This document shows, piece after piece, positions 8,199 through 16,579 of a stretch of 64,000 nucleotides of DNA. The notes under the pieces were generated by a model. It had not been told where the DNA came from. It ran no database searches and was given only the letters and a program-made list of their open reading frames with translations. Source of the DNA: Streptomyces sp. NBC_01445. GTDB taxonomy: Bacteria; Actinomycetota; Actinomycetes; Streptomycetales; Streptomycetaceae. The DNA lies in the NCBI RefSeq assembly GCF_035918235.1, contig NZ_CP109485.1:8587001-8651000 (forward strand). The letters are read 5' to 3'. How positions within the stretch are numbered: the first letter of the stretch is position 1; each line of letters starts with the position of its first letter. The position numbers were made by a program, and so were the translations under genes.

Positions 8199-8798
8199 TC
8201 AGGCGCACCCGACCTCGACCGAGTGGGCTGCCAGGCCGCGGGTCCCCATGTCGACGAGCTGCTCAGCGAGCGCGTCGTCGAGCGGGCTGGTTCCGAAGAG
8301 GAGGTGGAAGTAGACCGGTGCGTAGAACAGTTGGGCTGCCGCGCTCGGGTCGAGGTCGGACCGGAAGACGCCTTCGTCGATGCCGCGCCGCATCAACTTC
8401 TCGACCGCTGCTGCGCGTTCGTTCCAGAATCTGCCGCGGAAGTCGGCGATCGTCTCGGGGTCGTACTGTCCTTCGGCGACGATCTGGGCGACGAGTGTGC
8501 CCATGGGCCCGGCGTAGTGGGAGATCAGTGCCTTGAGGTGCGCGAGGAGCGCCTCTCGTACCGGCACCCCTTCGGGGATGCGGGTGTGCGCGAGGTGGTT
8601 CTCCATGAAGGCGTCGATGACGACGGCTGCCTTGTTGGGCCACCACCGGTAGATCGTCGCCTTGCTGACCTTGGCCCGCTTGGCGATCGCCTCCATGGTC
8701 AGCTTCTGCACCGTGATGGCGCGTCGGCCATCACGGACGAGCAGGTCCATGGTCGCGTCGAGGATTGCTCGACGACTCGATTCGCTTCGTACAGCCAC
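8199..8798 (-). CDS. TetR family transcriptional regulator
   Basis: This 199-residue regulator has an N-terminal TetR helix-turn-helix, LTMEAIAKRAKVSKATIYRWW, followed by NKAAVVIDAFMEN and a TetR_C-type ligand domain with RFWNERAAAVEKLMRRGIDEG. It starts at GTG 8798 and is divergent from the gene at 9144. The intervening region carries two related inverted repeats (8875-8889 and 9085-9101) that are likely its operators. A third copy of the motif lies at 16541-16556. It probably controls the 9144-13739 catabolic operon in response to an aromatic substrate or intermediate. Confidence 0.9.
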   Translation of the reverse strand: MAVRSESSRRAILDATMDLLVRDGRRAITVQKLTMEAIAKRAKVSKATIYRWWPNKAAVVIDAFMENHLAHTRIPEGVPVREALLAHLKALISHYAGPMGTLVAQIVAEGQYDPETIADFRGRFWNERAAAVEKLMRRGIDEGVFRSDLDPSAAAQLFYAPVYFHLLFGTSPLDDALAEQLVDMGTRGLAAHSVEVGCA

Positions 8799-8874
8799 AG
8801 GGGAAATTTACCTCGGACGCGACCGTAGTTCTCGCGTCAGCGCGCGACTGGCCCTCCCATGTTACCCCACAAAT

Positions 8875-8889
8875 GATACGAGACGTATC
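8875..8889. promoter_or_regulatory. TetR-type operator, GATACG-N3-CGTATC
   Basis: This inverted repeat with perfect 6-base arms and 3-base spacer lies 77 bases upstream of the TetR start. The segment 8875-8890 matches the reverse complement of 16541-16556 at 14 of 16 positions, and its core ACGTATCG recurs in 9085-9101. Confidence 0.6.
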
Positions 8890-9084
8890 GAATGTGTAGT
8901 GGTGGTGCAGGAAGTCGAAGTGGTGGGACGCCCCCAATGAGCCGAACGCCTGCGGCGGAGGCCACTCTTCCGGAGTGGAATGGGGGGCGAAATAGGGATT
9001 AATCGCATGTATTGAGCGCCTTGCGGGCGGGGGCTGCGGTCCGCCTGTCCTCCTTCGTGGGGGTGAGGTGAGACTCGTCGGATG

Positions 9085-9101
9085 CGAAACGTATCGTTTC
9101 G
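9085..9101. promoter_or_regulatory. TetR-type operator, CGAAACG-N3-CGTTTCG
   Basis: Perfect 7-base arms flank a 3-base spacer, 42 bases upstream of the ATG at 9144. It shares ACGTATCG with the site at 8875-8889, and both are followed by the similar GAATGT trailer. It is likely the operator of the forward catabolic operon. Confidence 0.6.
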
Positions 9102-9143
9102 AATGTAGAGTCACGTCACCTCTTGTAGGGAAGGAGCGCCCCA

Positions 9144-10013
9144 ATGACGGTGTGCTTTCGACAGGCGGTTTTCGTGCCGCCTTCTGTCTCTGTCGTCGCC
9201 GAGGAGCTGGGGTTCTACGCCGACGTGGGCGTGGACGTCGAGACCGTGCTCATCGAGTCGTCCACGGATCAGCGGGACCGGTTGCTGAGCGGGAACGTCG
9301 ACGTGGGTGTGACGGCCATGGACAACCTCGTGGTCTGGAATGCCGGCGGCGGGGGTCTTCGGATCGTGGCCCAGGTGGAGTCGACGACACCGCTGGAACT
9401 GGTCGCCCGGCCATCGGTGGACGGAATAGAGGGGCTGCGCGGTGCGGTGCTGGGCGTCGACGCCGTGGACAACGGGTTCGCGGTGGTGCTGCGCCATCTG
9501 CTTGCCCGGCGTGGACTGTCCACCGCCGACTACACGCTGCTGCCCGTAGGCGGTGTGCGTGAGCGCTGGGAAGCACTGCGTACGGAATCGATCGATGCGA
9601 CCTTGCTGGGGCCGCCGTTGGATGAGCTGGCGGCCGAGGCGGGCTTCGTGTCACTGGCCGCCGTGGAGGCGGAGGTACCTGACTACCCCGGACAGGGTGT
9701 GGTCGCGGGACCGGCAGCACGGAAGGCGGGCGGCGACGGGCTTCCGCGGTATCTGGCGGCACTGGAAGCGGCGCGGCAATGGCTCTGCGACGCCTCCGAC
9801 GAGCGGGTACGGGAGCTGTTGTCGCGGGGCGGTCACGGGCCCGCCTCGGTGCGAGCGGCATTGCGCACGCGCCCGAAGTCACTGGTTCCCTCACGTGCGG
9901 GACTGGAGCGGATCCTGGCGATGCGCGACGGGCTCGGCCTGCTGCCCCAGCCTGCGCCGGGTCTCAGCGATCTGTACGACGACGAGCTCCTCGGTGCCGA
10001 GCTGAACCGGTGA
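9144..10013 (+). CDS. NMT1/THI5-like substrate-binding-fold protein without signal peptide
   Basis: The 289-residue protein resembles SsuA/THI5-type solute-binding proteins: FRQAVFVPPSVSVVAEELGFY, VDVETVLIESSTDQRDRLLSG, NVDVGVTAMDNLVVW and IDATLLGPPLDELAAEAGF. It starts directly with the first beta-strand after a clear ribosome site (GGAAGGAG). There is no signal peptide or lipobox, and no ABC permease or ATPase gene lies nearby. A cytoplasmic enzyme or ligand sensor built on the binding-protein fold is therefore more likely than an importer. Cytosolic decarboxylases of the 4,5-dihydroxyphthalate type use a related fold, which would suit an aromatic operon; this is inference. It is the first gene of the 9144-13739 operon. 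Confidence 0.7.
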   Translation: MTVCFRQAVFVPPSVSVVAEELGFYADVGVDVETVLIESSTDQRDRLLSGNVDVGVTAMDNLVVWNAGGGGLRIVAQVESTTPLELVARPSVDGIEGLRGAVLGVDAVDNGFAVVLRHLLARRGLSTADYTLLPVGGVRERWEALRTESIDATLLGPPLDELAAEAGFVSLAAVEAEVPDYPGQGVVAGPAARKAGGDGLPRYLAALEAARQWLCDASDERVRELLSRGGHGPASVRAALRTRPKSLVPSRAGLERILAMRDGLGLLPQPAPGLSDLYDDELLGAELNR

Positions 10014-10141
10014 CATCGGCCCGCGATGTGGCCGTCGCCGCACATTCCCGCGGACACGGCAACGGATCCGGCGCGCGTCGGCGGAGTGCACAAGTAAGAG
10101 CGGTACTTCCAACAAGTACCGGAGAAGAACAGGGAGATTTG

Positions 10142-11668
10142 GTGTCCCAAGACTGCGAAGTCCTGGTCGTCGGCGGTGGCCCGGTAGGGGTGAAGATGCT
10201 GGCCGAGTTGGGCCATGCCGGCGTGCGGACCGTGGGTATCGAGATGTGGCCCGAGATGTGGAAGCAGGCTCGGGCGGTGCACTTCGACGCCGAGGCGATG
10301 CGCTCGTTCCAGTCGATCGGCCTCGCCGCGCAGGTTTCCGAACTGACAAGTCCGATGCGGCATTACCGGATGGAGAACGAGGCCGGGGACACCCTCCTGT
10401 CCTTCGCGACCGGGCAGTGGGAGCCGCAGGCGTGGCACGGTCAGAACCTCTTCCATCAGCCGGAGATCGACGCTCTGCTGCGTGCCGAGGTCGAACGGCT
10501 CCCCAGTGTGGAGCTCCGACTCGGAACGACGCTCCTGGAGATCGACCAGGACGATGACGGTGTCCACTGCCACGTCGAAACGGTCGACGGGACGCGTCAG
10601 ACGATCACAGCGCGCTGGGTTGTCGCCTGCGACGGCGCCAACTCCACGGTCCGGGAGGCACTCGGAATCCCCGTCGAGAACCTCGGCGTGGACGATCCGT
10701 GGCTCGTCGCCGACGGGCAGCTGCACGGAGCGCTGGACATGGAGGGCGACATGGTGCTGCTGGGCCGGCACACGCGGCCGGCCCTGTTCATCCGGCTCCC
10801 CGGCGACCGTGCCCGCATCGAGCTCAAAGTGCTGCCGGGAGACGATCCGGACGAGATCATCACGCCCGCGGGAATCGCCCGGCTGAGCAAGGGCCTTCTC
10901 ACGCCCGAGAACTTCACCCCCGACCGTCGCTCGATCTACACCTTCCGCGCTCGTATCGCGGAGAGGTGGCGCGTGGGCAACGTGTTCCTCGCGGGTGACG
11001 CCGCCCACCAGGCGCCGCCGCTGTTCGGCCAGGGTCTGTGTGCGGGAATGCGGGACGTGTCGAACCTCGTGTGGAAGCTCCGGCTGGTCGCCGACGGCAG
11101 GGCGCCTGAATCCCTGCTCGACACCTATGAGTCCGAGCGCCGCCCACACGCCTGGTACTGGGTCAACGAGGCAGCCATGATGGCCAATCTCGTCCAGACC
11201 ACCGACCCCGAGGTCGCCGCCCGACGAGATGCCTTCGTTCTCGCCGAACCCGAGAAGGGCTTCCCGGCCGACCCGGCTCTCGGCCCCGGCCTGCACGCCG
11301 GGTCCGTCGACCGAGAGGCCGGTCGCCTGTCGATCCAGCCGATGCTGGCGGACGGGACCCGTCTCGATGATCTCGTCGGGCGCCGGTTCCTGTTGGCTGC
11401 GTCGCCTCAACTCCTGGCGGAACTGCCCGAGTTCGTGCGTACCGCGCTGGAGAACGACCCCGAGATCGCAGTGGTCAGCTCTCCAGAACACGTCGGCGTG
11501 CTGCTCGACAGCGTGGTGTCGTCGGCTGTCCTGGTTCGTCCCGACCGATACGTACTCGGGACTGCGCAGACAACGCGGAGCCTCGAAGATCTGCTGCGCC
11601 TGCTGCCGTTCGGGTCCGGGCTCCCGGATTCACCCCTTACCGCTACTACTGGAGTTCGTCATGTCTGA
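10142..11668 (+). CDS. FAD-dependent aromatic-ring hydroxylase (MhpA/PheA-like)
   Basis: This class A flavoprotein monooxygenase has 508 residues. The FAD-binding GxGxxG is LVVGGGPVG (8-16); the middle DG-type motif is WVVACDGANSTVREALG; the third FAD motif is VFLAGDAAHQAPPLFGQGL, followed by GMRDVSNLVWKLRLV. A thioredoxin-like C-terminal domain follows, as in 3-(3-hydroxyphenyl)propionate and phenol hydroxylases. It would use NAD(P)H and O2 to put a second hydroxyl on a phenolic ring, giving the catechol for the dioxygenase whose gene overlaps by eight bases. GTG 10142 has GGGAG five bases upstream. Confidence 0.88.
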   Translation: MSQDCEVLVVGGGPVGVKMLAELGHAGVRTVGIEMWPEMWKQARAVHFDAEAMRSFQSIGLAAQVSELTSPMRHYRMENEAGDTLLSFATGQWEPQAWHGQNLFHQPEIDALLRAEVERLPSVELRLGTTLLEIDQDDDGVHCHVETVDGTRQTITARWVVACDGANSTVREALGIPVENLGVDDPWLVADGQLHGALDMEGDMVLLGRHTRPALFIRLPGDRARIELKVLPGDDPDEIITPAGIARLSKGLLTPENFTPDRRSIYTFRARIAERWRVGNVFLAGDAAHQAPPLFGQGLCAGMRDVSNLVWKLRLVADGRAPESLLDTYESERRPHAWYWVNEAAMMANLVQTTDPEVAARRDAFVLAEPEKGFPADPALGPGLHAGSVDREAGRLSIQPMLADGTRLDDLVGRRFLLAASPQLLAELPEFVRTALENDPEIAVVSSPEHVGVLLDSVVSSAVLVRPDRYVLGTAQTTRSLEDLLRLLPFGSGLPDSPLTATTGVRHV

Positions 11669-12617
11669 GAGTCCGATCAGTTCGGTGAGTCCGATCACGC
11701 ATTTGCGGCATGTGGATATCGCGGTGCAGGACTATGAGAAGCAGGTGGCTTTCTATGAGGAGAAGTGGGGGTTGGTCAAGGCGGGGTCGGATGGTGATGT
11801 CACGTATTTCGCGGCGGAGGGGTCGCCGGAGCAGTATGTGATCCGGGTGCGTCGGGCGCAGGACAAGCGGCTGGACCTGGTGTCCTACGGTGCCGCGGAC
11901 CGGGAGACGGTGGATGCGCTCGCGGTGCGGCTGGCCCGCGGGGGTGTGCGGTTGGTGGGGGAGCCGGATGTGTTGCAGACGCCGGGGGGTGGTTATGGTT
12001 TCCGGTTCTTCGATGTGGAGGGCCGCACGATCGAGGTGTCGACGGAGGTGGCGGCGCGCAGGCATCGGCGGATCGAGGAGCGTGAGGACATTCCGGTGCG
12101 GCTGTCGCATGTGGTGTTGAACTCGCCGGAGCCGGAGAAGCTGCAGGCGTTTTATGAGAAGTTTCTGGATTTCCGGCTGACGGATACGAATGTGCATCCG
12201 GAGCTGGGCGGGATCATGTGGTTCATGCGGTGCAATCCGCAGCATCACTCGATGGCGATCGCGCGGTGTCCGCATGTGTCGTTGCATCATGCGTCGTTCG
12301 AGATGCGTGGGCTGGATGAGTACATGCGGGGCAGTGGCCGGCTGATGCGGGACGGTGTGCACAAGGTGTGGGGTCCGGGCCGGCACCGGGCGGGGGACAA
12401 CACGTTCACGTACTTCCATGACCCGAACGGGAACACGATGGAGTACACGACGGAGCTGGAGACGCTGGACGAGGACTCCTGGCATCCGCACCTGTATTCC
12501 ACGGACGATCCGGAGACGTCGGATCAGTGGGGTACCTCGAACCCGATGAACGATTTCGTGTCCCGGGAGATGTTCAACGATCCCGACCGCGGCCTGTTCA
12601 CCCCACCGCCCGTATGA
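11661..12617 (+). CDS. type I extradiol (catechol 2,3-type) dioxygenase
   Basis: The 318-residue protein has two vicinal-oxygen-chelate domains. The N-terminal domain (about 10-130) starts THLRHVDIAV; the catalytic C-terminal domain (about 146-270) supplies the iron ligands His150 (LSHVVL), His210 (LHHASFEM) and Glu261 (MEYTTE). The HDPNGN motif at 253-258 and the second-shell tyrosine region also fit. It should open a catechol ring beside the hydroxyls to a hydroxymuconic semialdehyde or dienoate. Codon choice differs from its neighbours: G-ending codons such as GTG, GCG, CGG and GAT/TAT/TTT forms are common between 11700 and 12500, hinting at a different origin. Confidence 0.92.
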   Translation: MSESPISSVSPITHLRHVDIAVQDYEKQVAFYEEKWGLVKAGSDGDVTYFAAEGSPEQYVIRVRRAQDKRLDLVSYGAADRETVDALAVRLARGGVRLVGEPDVLQTPGGGYGFRFFDVEGRTIEVSTEVAARRHRRIEEREDIPVRLSHVVLNSPEPEKLQAFYEKFLDFRLTDTNVHPELGGIMWFMRCNPQHHSMAIARCPHVSLHHASFEMRGLDEYMRGSGRLMRDGVHKVWGPGRHRAGDNTFTYFHDPNGNTMEYTTELETLDEDSWHPHLYSTDDPETSDQWGTSNPMNDFVSREMFNDPDRGLFTPPPV

Positions 12618-12782
12618 GACCAGGGTGGGCCGCTGCCCTCGCGTCGGCAGCCCGCCCCCCCACGACGTCGCCGGCCGCCTTCGGTCGGCGACGACCTTGG
12701 ACGGGACCGTGCCGCACACCCTGCGAGCCGCGCCGATGCGCAGAGTCCCGTCGCCCGCCATCATCAAGAAGTCGAGGACACC

Positions 12783-13739
12783 ATGAGCACCACACCCTTC
12801 TCCTTGGGCACCTTCGCCGAAGCAACCGGCAGTCCGTTCCCCGGCATTGTCGTGGACGGAAAGGTGTACGACACCCGGACCGTTCTGCCCGAAGCCGCCA
12901 CCACCCGGGACCTGCTCGCCGACTGGGAGGCGGCGCTCGAAGCGCTTCAGTCTCTCGCTGACGCGCCCGAGGCCGGCCTGGGGCGGCCGGTCGGCGACCT
13001 GCGGGTGCTGGCACCGGTCCAGCCGCCCGGGCAGATCATCGCCGCCGGCGCCAACTACCGCGAGCACGTCATCCAGATCACCGTGGCACACCGCCTGGGC
13101 AAGGCCGACGCCACCCCGGAGGAACTGCGCGAGCAGGCCGCCCGCGAGGTCGACGAGCGCCGGGCGAACGGTGATCCCTATGTGTGGGTCGGCGCCCCCT
13201 CGGCCATCAACGGCCCCTACGACGACGTCGTTCTGCCCTCCCTCGGCGAGAACCACGACTGGGAACTCGAACTGGGCGTGATCATCGGTCGCGAGGCGCG
13301 AGAGGTGAGCCCCGCCGAGGCACTCGACCACGTCGCGGGCTACACCATCTGTAATGACATGACGACGCGCAGTCTTGTGCCCCGCCCGGAGATCCCCATG
13401 ATGGGCACGGACTGGATGCGCTCCAAGAACCAGCCCGGCTTCTACCCCACGGGGCCGTACGTGGTGCCCGCGCGCTTCGTGTCCGACCCGCAGGACCTGG
13501 ACATCACGCTGAAGCTCAACGGCAAGGTCATGCAGAAGGGCAACACGGGCGACATGATCTTCGACATCGCCTCGCTCATCTCGTACGCCTCCCACCGCCT
13601 GGTCCTGCAGCCGGGCGACATGCTCATCACCGGCTCGCCGGAGGGCAACGGCTCCCACTACGGGCGGTTCCTGCGTGCGGGCGACGTGATGGAGAGCGAG
13701 ATCACCGGCCTCGGTACGCAGCGCACCGTGTGCAGCTAG
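12783..13739 (+). CDS. fumarylacetoacetate hydrolase (FAH) family protein
   Basis: This 318-residue enzyme has the FAH C-terminal domain: IIAAGANYREH, GENHDWELELGVIIGREAREV (metal-ligand Glu residues), GYTICNDMTTRSL, GNTGDMIFDIASLISYASH and GDMLITGSPEGNG. FAH-fold enzymes hydrolyse, hydrate or decarboxylate diketo acids with Mg2+/Ca2+. Placed after the extradiol dioxygenase, it probably acts on the ring-cleavage product as a C-C hydrolase, hydratase or 4-oxalocrotonate decarboxylase-like enzyme. It is the last gene before a strong hairpin terminator at 13753-13792. Confidence 0.85.
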   Translation: MSTTPFSLGTFAEATGSPFPGIVVDGKVYDTRTVLPEAATTRDLLADWEAALEALQSLADAPEAGLGRPVGDLRVLAPVQPPGQIIAAGANYREHVIQITVAHRLGKADATPEELREQAAREVDERRANGDPYVWVGAPSAINGPYDDVVLPSLGENHDWELELGVIIGREAREVSPAEALDHVAGYTICNDMTTRSLVPRPEIPMMGTDWMRSKNQPGFYPTGPYVVPARFVSDPQDLDITLKLNGKVMQKGNTGDMIFDIASLISYASHRLVLQPGDMLITGSPEGNGSHYGRFLRAGDVMESEITGLGTQRTVCS

Positions 13740-13752
13740 GCATCGCCTATGA

Positions 13753-13792
13753 CGTCCCTGCGGGGCCACCCCTCGGTGGCCCCGCAGGGACG
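13753..13792 (+). terminator. hairpin terminator after FAH gene
   Basis: The arms CGTCCCTGCGGGGCCACC and GGTGGCCCCGCAGGGACG are perfect over 18 bases around a CCTC tetraloop, 14 bases past the FAH stop. There is no U-tract, as is common in Streptomyces. Confidence 0.8.
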
Positions 13793-13820
13793 GCTCGATC
13801 AACAACTGCAAAGGAGAATC

Positions 13821-15113
13821 ATGTCTGTTGGTGCCAAGACCGACTCCCTCCAGTCACCCGCAGGCCGGTCGACGGGCGGCATCGTCGGGCTCCTGGCCAC
13901 GGCCACCGGACTGTGCGTGGCCAACCTCTACTACGGGCAACCGCTTCTCGACGCCATCGGGCGAGGGCTGCACACCTCCTCGTCCACCGCGGCTCTCCTC
14001 ATCACGCTGACACAGGCGGGTTACGCGGCAGGGCTGCTCCTGCTGTTGCCCCTCGGTGATCTCGTCAACCGGGCGAGATTCGTGCCGCTGATGGCACTGA
14101 CGACCGCGGTCGCCCTGGCCGCGATGGCGCTCGCCCCTTCCGCCCCGTTGTTCCTGACCGCTGCCACCGTCGCCGGCGTCGGCGCGTCGACCGCGCAGGT
14201 CCTCGTCCCGTTCGCCACCGAACTCGCGCCGCCGCACCACCGCGGGCGAGTGGTCGGAACGATCGCGATGGGATTGCTGCTCGGTTCCGTCCTGGCCCGC
14301 ACCGTGGCCGGCTACCTCGCCGATTTCGCCGGCTGGCGCACCGTCTACGGCGCGGCCGCCGTGGCGATGGCCCTTCTCGCACTGGTCCTGCGGCTACGGA
14401 TGCCGGTCGTGACGTCATCCTCCGAACGGATCGGCTATGGAGCACTGCTGGCTTCCACGTTCCGCATCATTGGACGGGAGCCGGTGCTCCGCGTACGCAT
14501 GATGCTCGGTGGTCTCAGTTTCGCCGGGTTCTCGGTGCTGTGGACCGCACTGACGATGCTGCTGAGCGGAGCGCCGTACCACTACTCGGTCGGCACCATC
14601 GGCCTGTTCGGACTGCTCGGCGCCGTGGGCAGTCTCGTGGCCCGGCCCGTAGGCACGCTCACCGACCAGGGCCGCGGAGGCTTGTTGACCACGCTCAGCT
14701 GCCTGCTGCTCGCCGTGTCCTGGGTAGTCCTGTTCTTCGGGGACCACCACATCGTGCCGATCATCATCGGAGCAGCGGTCTTCACTTTGGCCGTGCAAGG
14801 ACTTCAGGTCGCCAATCAGAGCCGCATCTACCAGTTGAACACCGGTGCGCTGAGCCGCGTCAACTCGGCCTACATGACGGCGTACTTCATCGGTGGCGCC
14901 ATCGGCTCCGCACTCACCAGCGCGGTGTACGCGGCGGGAGAATGGTCCGGGGTGTGCGTGCTGGGTCTGGCACTTGGCGTACTGACGGTGCTGGTCTGGG
15001 CATTCGGCAGTCGCGCCGAACGGCGCCGCCCCGCACCACCGACCACATCAGGTGCCACCGCGCGCCGGAGCAACTCGAGGCGCCACCGCGCGGGTGACGG
15101 CGGTGGGCGGTAG
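13821..15113 (+). CDS. MFS transporter (about 12 membrane helices)
   Basis: The 430-residue integral membrane protein has GLCVANLYYGQPLLDAIG in the first helix region, LPLGDLVNRARFVPLMA (loop 2-3 motif) and HHRGRVVGTIAMGLLLG, all seen in the AraJ/YgaY-like drug and metabolite efflux MFS group. The C-terminus is a long basic, unstructured tail. ATG 13821 follows AAGGAG. It lies just past the FAH terminator, so it has its own promoter or depends on read-through. Its 3' end overlaps the convergent MFS gene by 66 bases. Substrate is unknown; export of an aromatic or toxic intermediate is possible. Confidence 0.85.
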   Translation: MSVGAKTDSLQSPAGRSTGGIVGLLATATGLCVANLYYGQPLLDAIGRGLHTSSSTAALLITLTQAGYAAGLLLLLPLGDLVNRARFVPLMALTTAVALAAMALAPSAPLFLTAATVAGVGASTAQVLVPFATELAPPHHRGRVVGTIAMGLLLGSVLARTVAGYLADFAGWRTVYGAAAVAMALLALVLRLRMPVVTSSSERIGYGALLASTFRIIGREPVLRVRMMLGGLSFAGFSVLWTALTMLLSGAPYHYSVGTIGLFGLLGAVGSLVARPVGTLTDQGRGGLLTTLSCLLLAVSWVVLFFGDHHIVPIIIGAAVFTLAVQGLQVANQSRIYQLNTGALSRVNSAYMTAYFIGGAIGSALTSAVYAAGEWSGVCVLGLALGVLTVLVWAFGSRAERRRPAPPTTSGATARRSNSRRHRAGDGGGR

Positions 15114-16274
15114 CCCGATCAGCGTGGTAGCGGCCAGCAGGAAGAAGCCCGCGCACACCAGCAACCCGGTGCCGAGGCTTCCGGCGGATGCCAATGAACC
15201 GAGCAGGAACGGCGCGCAGGCTGATACGCCGCGTCCCACGTTGAAGCAGAGACCCGCTCCGGTGGCTCGCACCTCGGTGGGGAAGAGGCCGGCGAGGTAG
15301 CCGCCGAAGAGGCCGAAGAAGGAGGTGCAGATCCCGAAAGCCGCTACTGATCCGAGCAAGAAGGCGCCTGGGGACTGCGTCACGGTCACAGCGAGGAGAA
15401 CTCCGCTTCCGAGGAGCGCGGTCGCCACGACGCGCCGGTGCCCGTGACGGTCCGCCAGGTACCCGGAGACATTGCACCCCGCGAAGTTCCCCAGATTCAG
15501 AACGATCATGAATGTGGCGATCTCGGAGACACTGAGCCCATGGTCTGCCCCCAGGAAGGTGGGCAGCCAGGTCGAGGTCCCCCACCATCCGATCAGAGCG
15601 AAGGTGGCCAGCAGCGTTCCGAACAGGGTGACCCGTAGGAGAGCGCGATCGAACACCTGGCGCGGGCCGCCCTTTTCGGCCGCACGCACGGGAAGCCGAC
15701 GATGTGCGATCCACTCCTTGGACTCGTCGAAGGCGAATCCGACGACGAGCAGGGGCAGCACGGCGCCGAGGCCGCTGACGAAGAACAACATGCGCCAGTC
15801 GGGCAGGAGCGCAGGGGCCAGCACGGCGGCGAGCAGGCCACCGACCGGCGACGAACTCAAGGCGAAGCACGTGGCGCGGCCACGCAGCCGCTGCGGCCAG
15901 GTCTCCACCACGTAGGCCGACACAGCGCTCCAGACGCCACCGAGGCCGAGGCCCGACAGGAACCTCAGCAGCAGAATCGTCCAGAATCCCGGAGCTGCGG
16001 CGATGGCCGTGGTGAACATGCCGAAGACGGCCAGTGACATCATCAGTGCCCGCTTGCGGCCGTACCTGTCAGCGATCCGTCCCAAGGTGATGCTGCTGAC
16101 GCCTATGCCGATCAGCGTGGCCGTGGCCAGCAGTCCGCCCTCGGCGAGCGACAGCCCGAGGTCCTCCCGGATGTGAGGTAGCGCGAGGGCGAGGATCGCC
16201 AACTCCAGCGCGTCGAACATGTAGGCCAGGAATGAACCGCCGAGCACAGTCCAGCGCTCGGATGTTGATGACAT
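15048..16274 (-). CDS. MFS transporter, aromatic acid:H+ symporter-like
   Basis: This 408-residue, roughly 12-helix permease has the signature GRIADRYGRKRALMMSLAVF and, after helix 4, RFLSGLGLGGVWSAVSAYVVE followed by PQRLRGRATCFA. These suit the PcaK/BenK aromatic acid:H+ symporter branch. The N-terminus DALELAILALALPHIREDLG carries the acidic residue pattern of helix 1. ATG 16274 has a GAGGGG ribosome site; a longer start at 16295 is less likely. A TetR-like operator motif lies 267 bases upstream at 16541-16556, so it may belong to the same regulon as the extradiol operon. Confidence 0.85.
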   Translation of the reverse strand: MSSTSERWTVLGGSFLAYMFDALELAILALALPHIREDLGLSLAEGGLLATATLIGIGVSSITLGRIADRYGRKRALMMSLAVFGMFTTAIAAAPGFWTILLLRFLSGLGLGGVWSAVSAYVVETWPQRLRGRATCFALSSSPVGGLLAAVLAPALLPDWRMLFFVSGLGAVLPLLVVGFAFDESKEWIAHRRLPVRAAEKGGPRQVFDRALLRVTLFGTLLATFALIGWWGTSTWLPTFLGADHGLSVSEIATFMIVLNLGNFAGCNVSGYLADRHGHRRVVATALLGSGVLLAVTVTQSPGAFLLGSVAAFGICTSFFGLFGGYLAGLFPTEVRATGAGLCFNVGRGVSACAPFLLGSLASAGSLGTGLLVCAGFFLLAATTLIGLPPTAVTRAVAPRVAPARGGT

Positions 16275-16579
16275 GTCAGTCCCCTCGTGGTGCAACGTCG
16301 TAGGTGCCGGGCAGGTCGTCCTGCCGCTGTGTGCAGGTGTCGGCCGCCCGGCGTCGGCTCGGCGACCGGGCAGGCGGGCATGGCAGGGCAGCGATCACGT
16401 GCGGGCAGGACCAGGTACGGACGGCGGCGGGCGCGGGCGACGGTGGTTGCACCGTCGCCCGCGCAGTCGTGCGTCGATGGGTCACACCGGGAGGCCGCCG
16501 GGAGAAGTGCGTTGTGTCGGCAAGATAAGCACCGTCGAAACGGTACGTCTAGTATCGGTGCAGCCCCGATTGGGCGGAC
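16275..16579. other. intergenic region with long leader of the MFS gene
   Basis: No protein-coding frame is convincing here. The stretch holds the promoter side of the minus-strand MFS gene, and the TetR-type motif at 16541-16556 near the end of the LysR gene. Confidence 0.5.
16541..16556. promoter_or_regulatory. third copy of the TetR-type operator motif
   Basis: The reverse complement of this segment, GATACTAGACGTACCG, matches GATACGAGACGTATCG at 8875-8890 in 14 of 16 positions. It lies upstream of the minus-strand MFS gene (start 16274). Confidence 0.5.

Noticed and set aside
9833..11491. Antisense open frame of 552 codons opposite the FAD hydroxylase
   Set aside because: It has no domain features and lies fully over a well-supported gene; typical high-GC shadow.
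11646..13811. Antisense open frame of 721 codons opposite the extradiol and FAH genes
   Set aside because: The forward genes have clear family motifs; the reverse frame is a low-complexity Arg/His/Pro-rich shadow caused by GC-rich codons.
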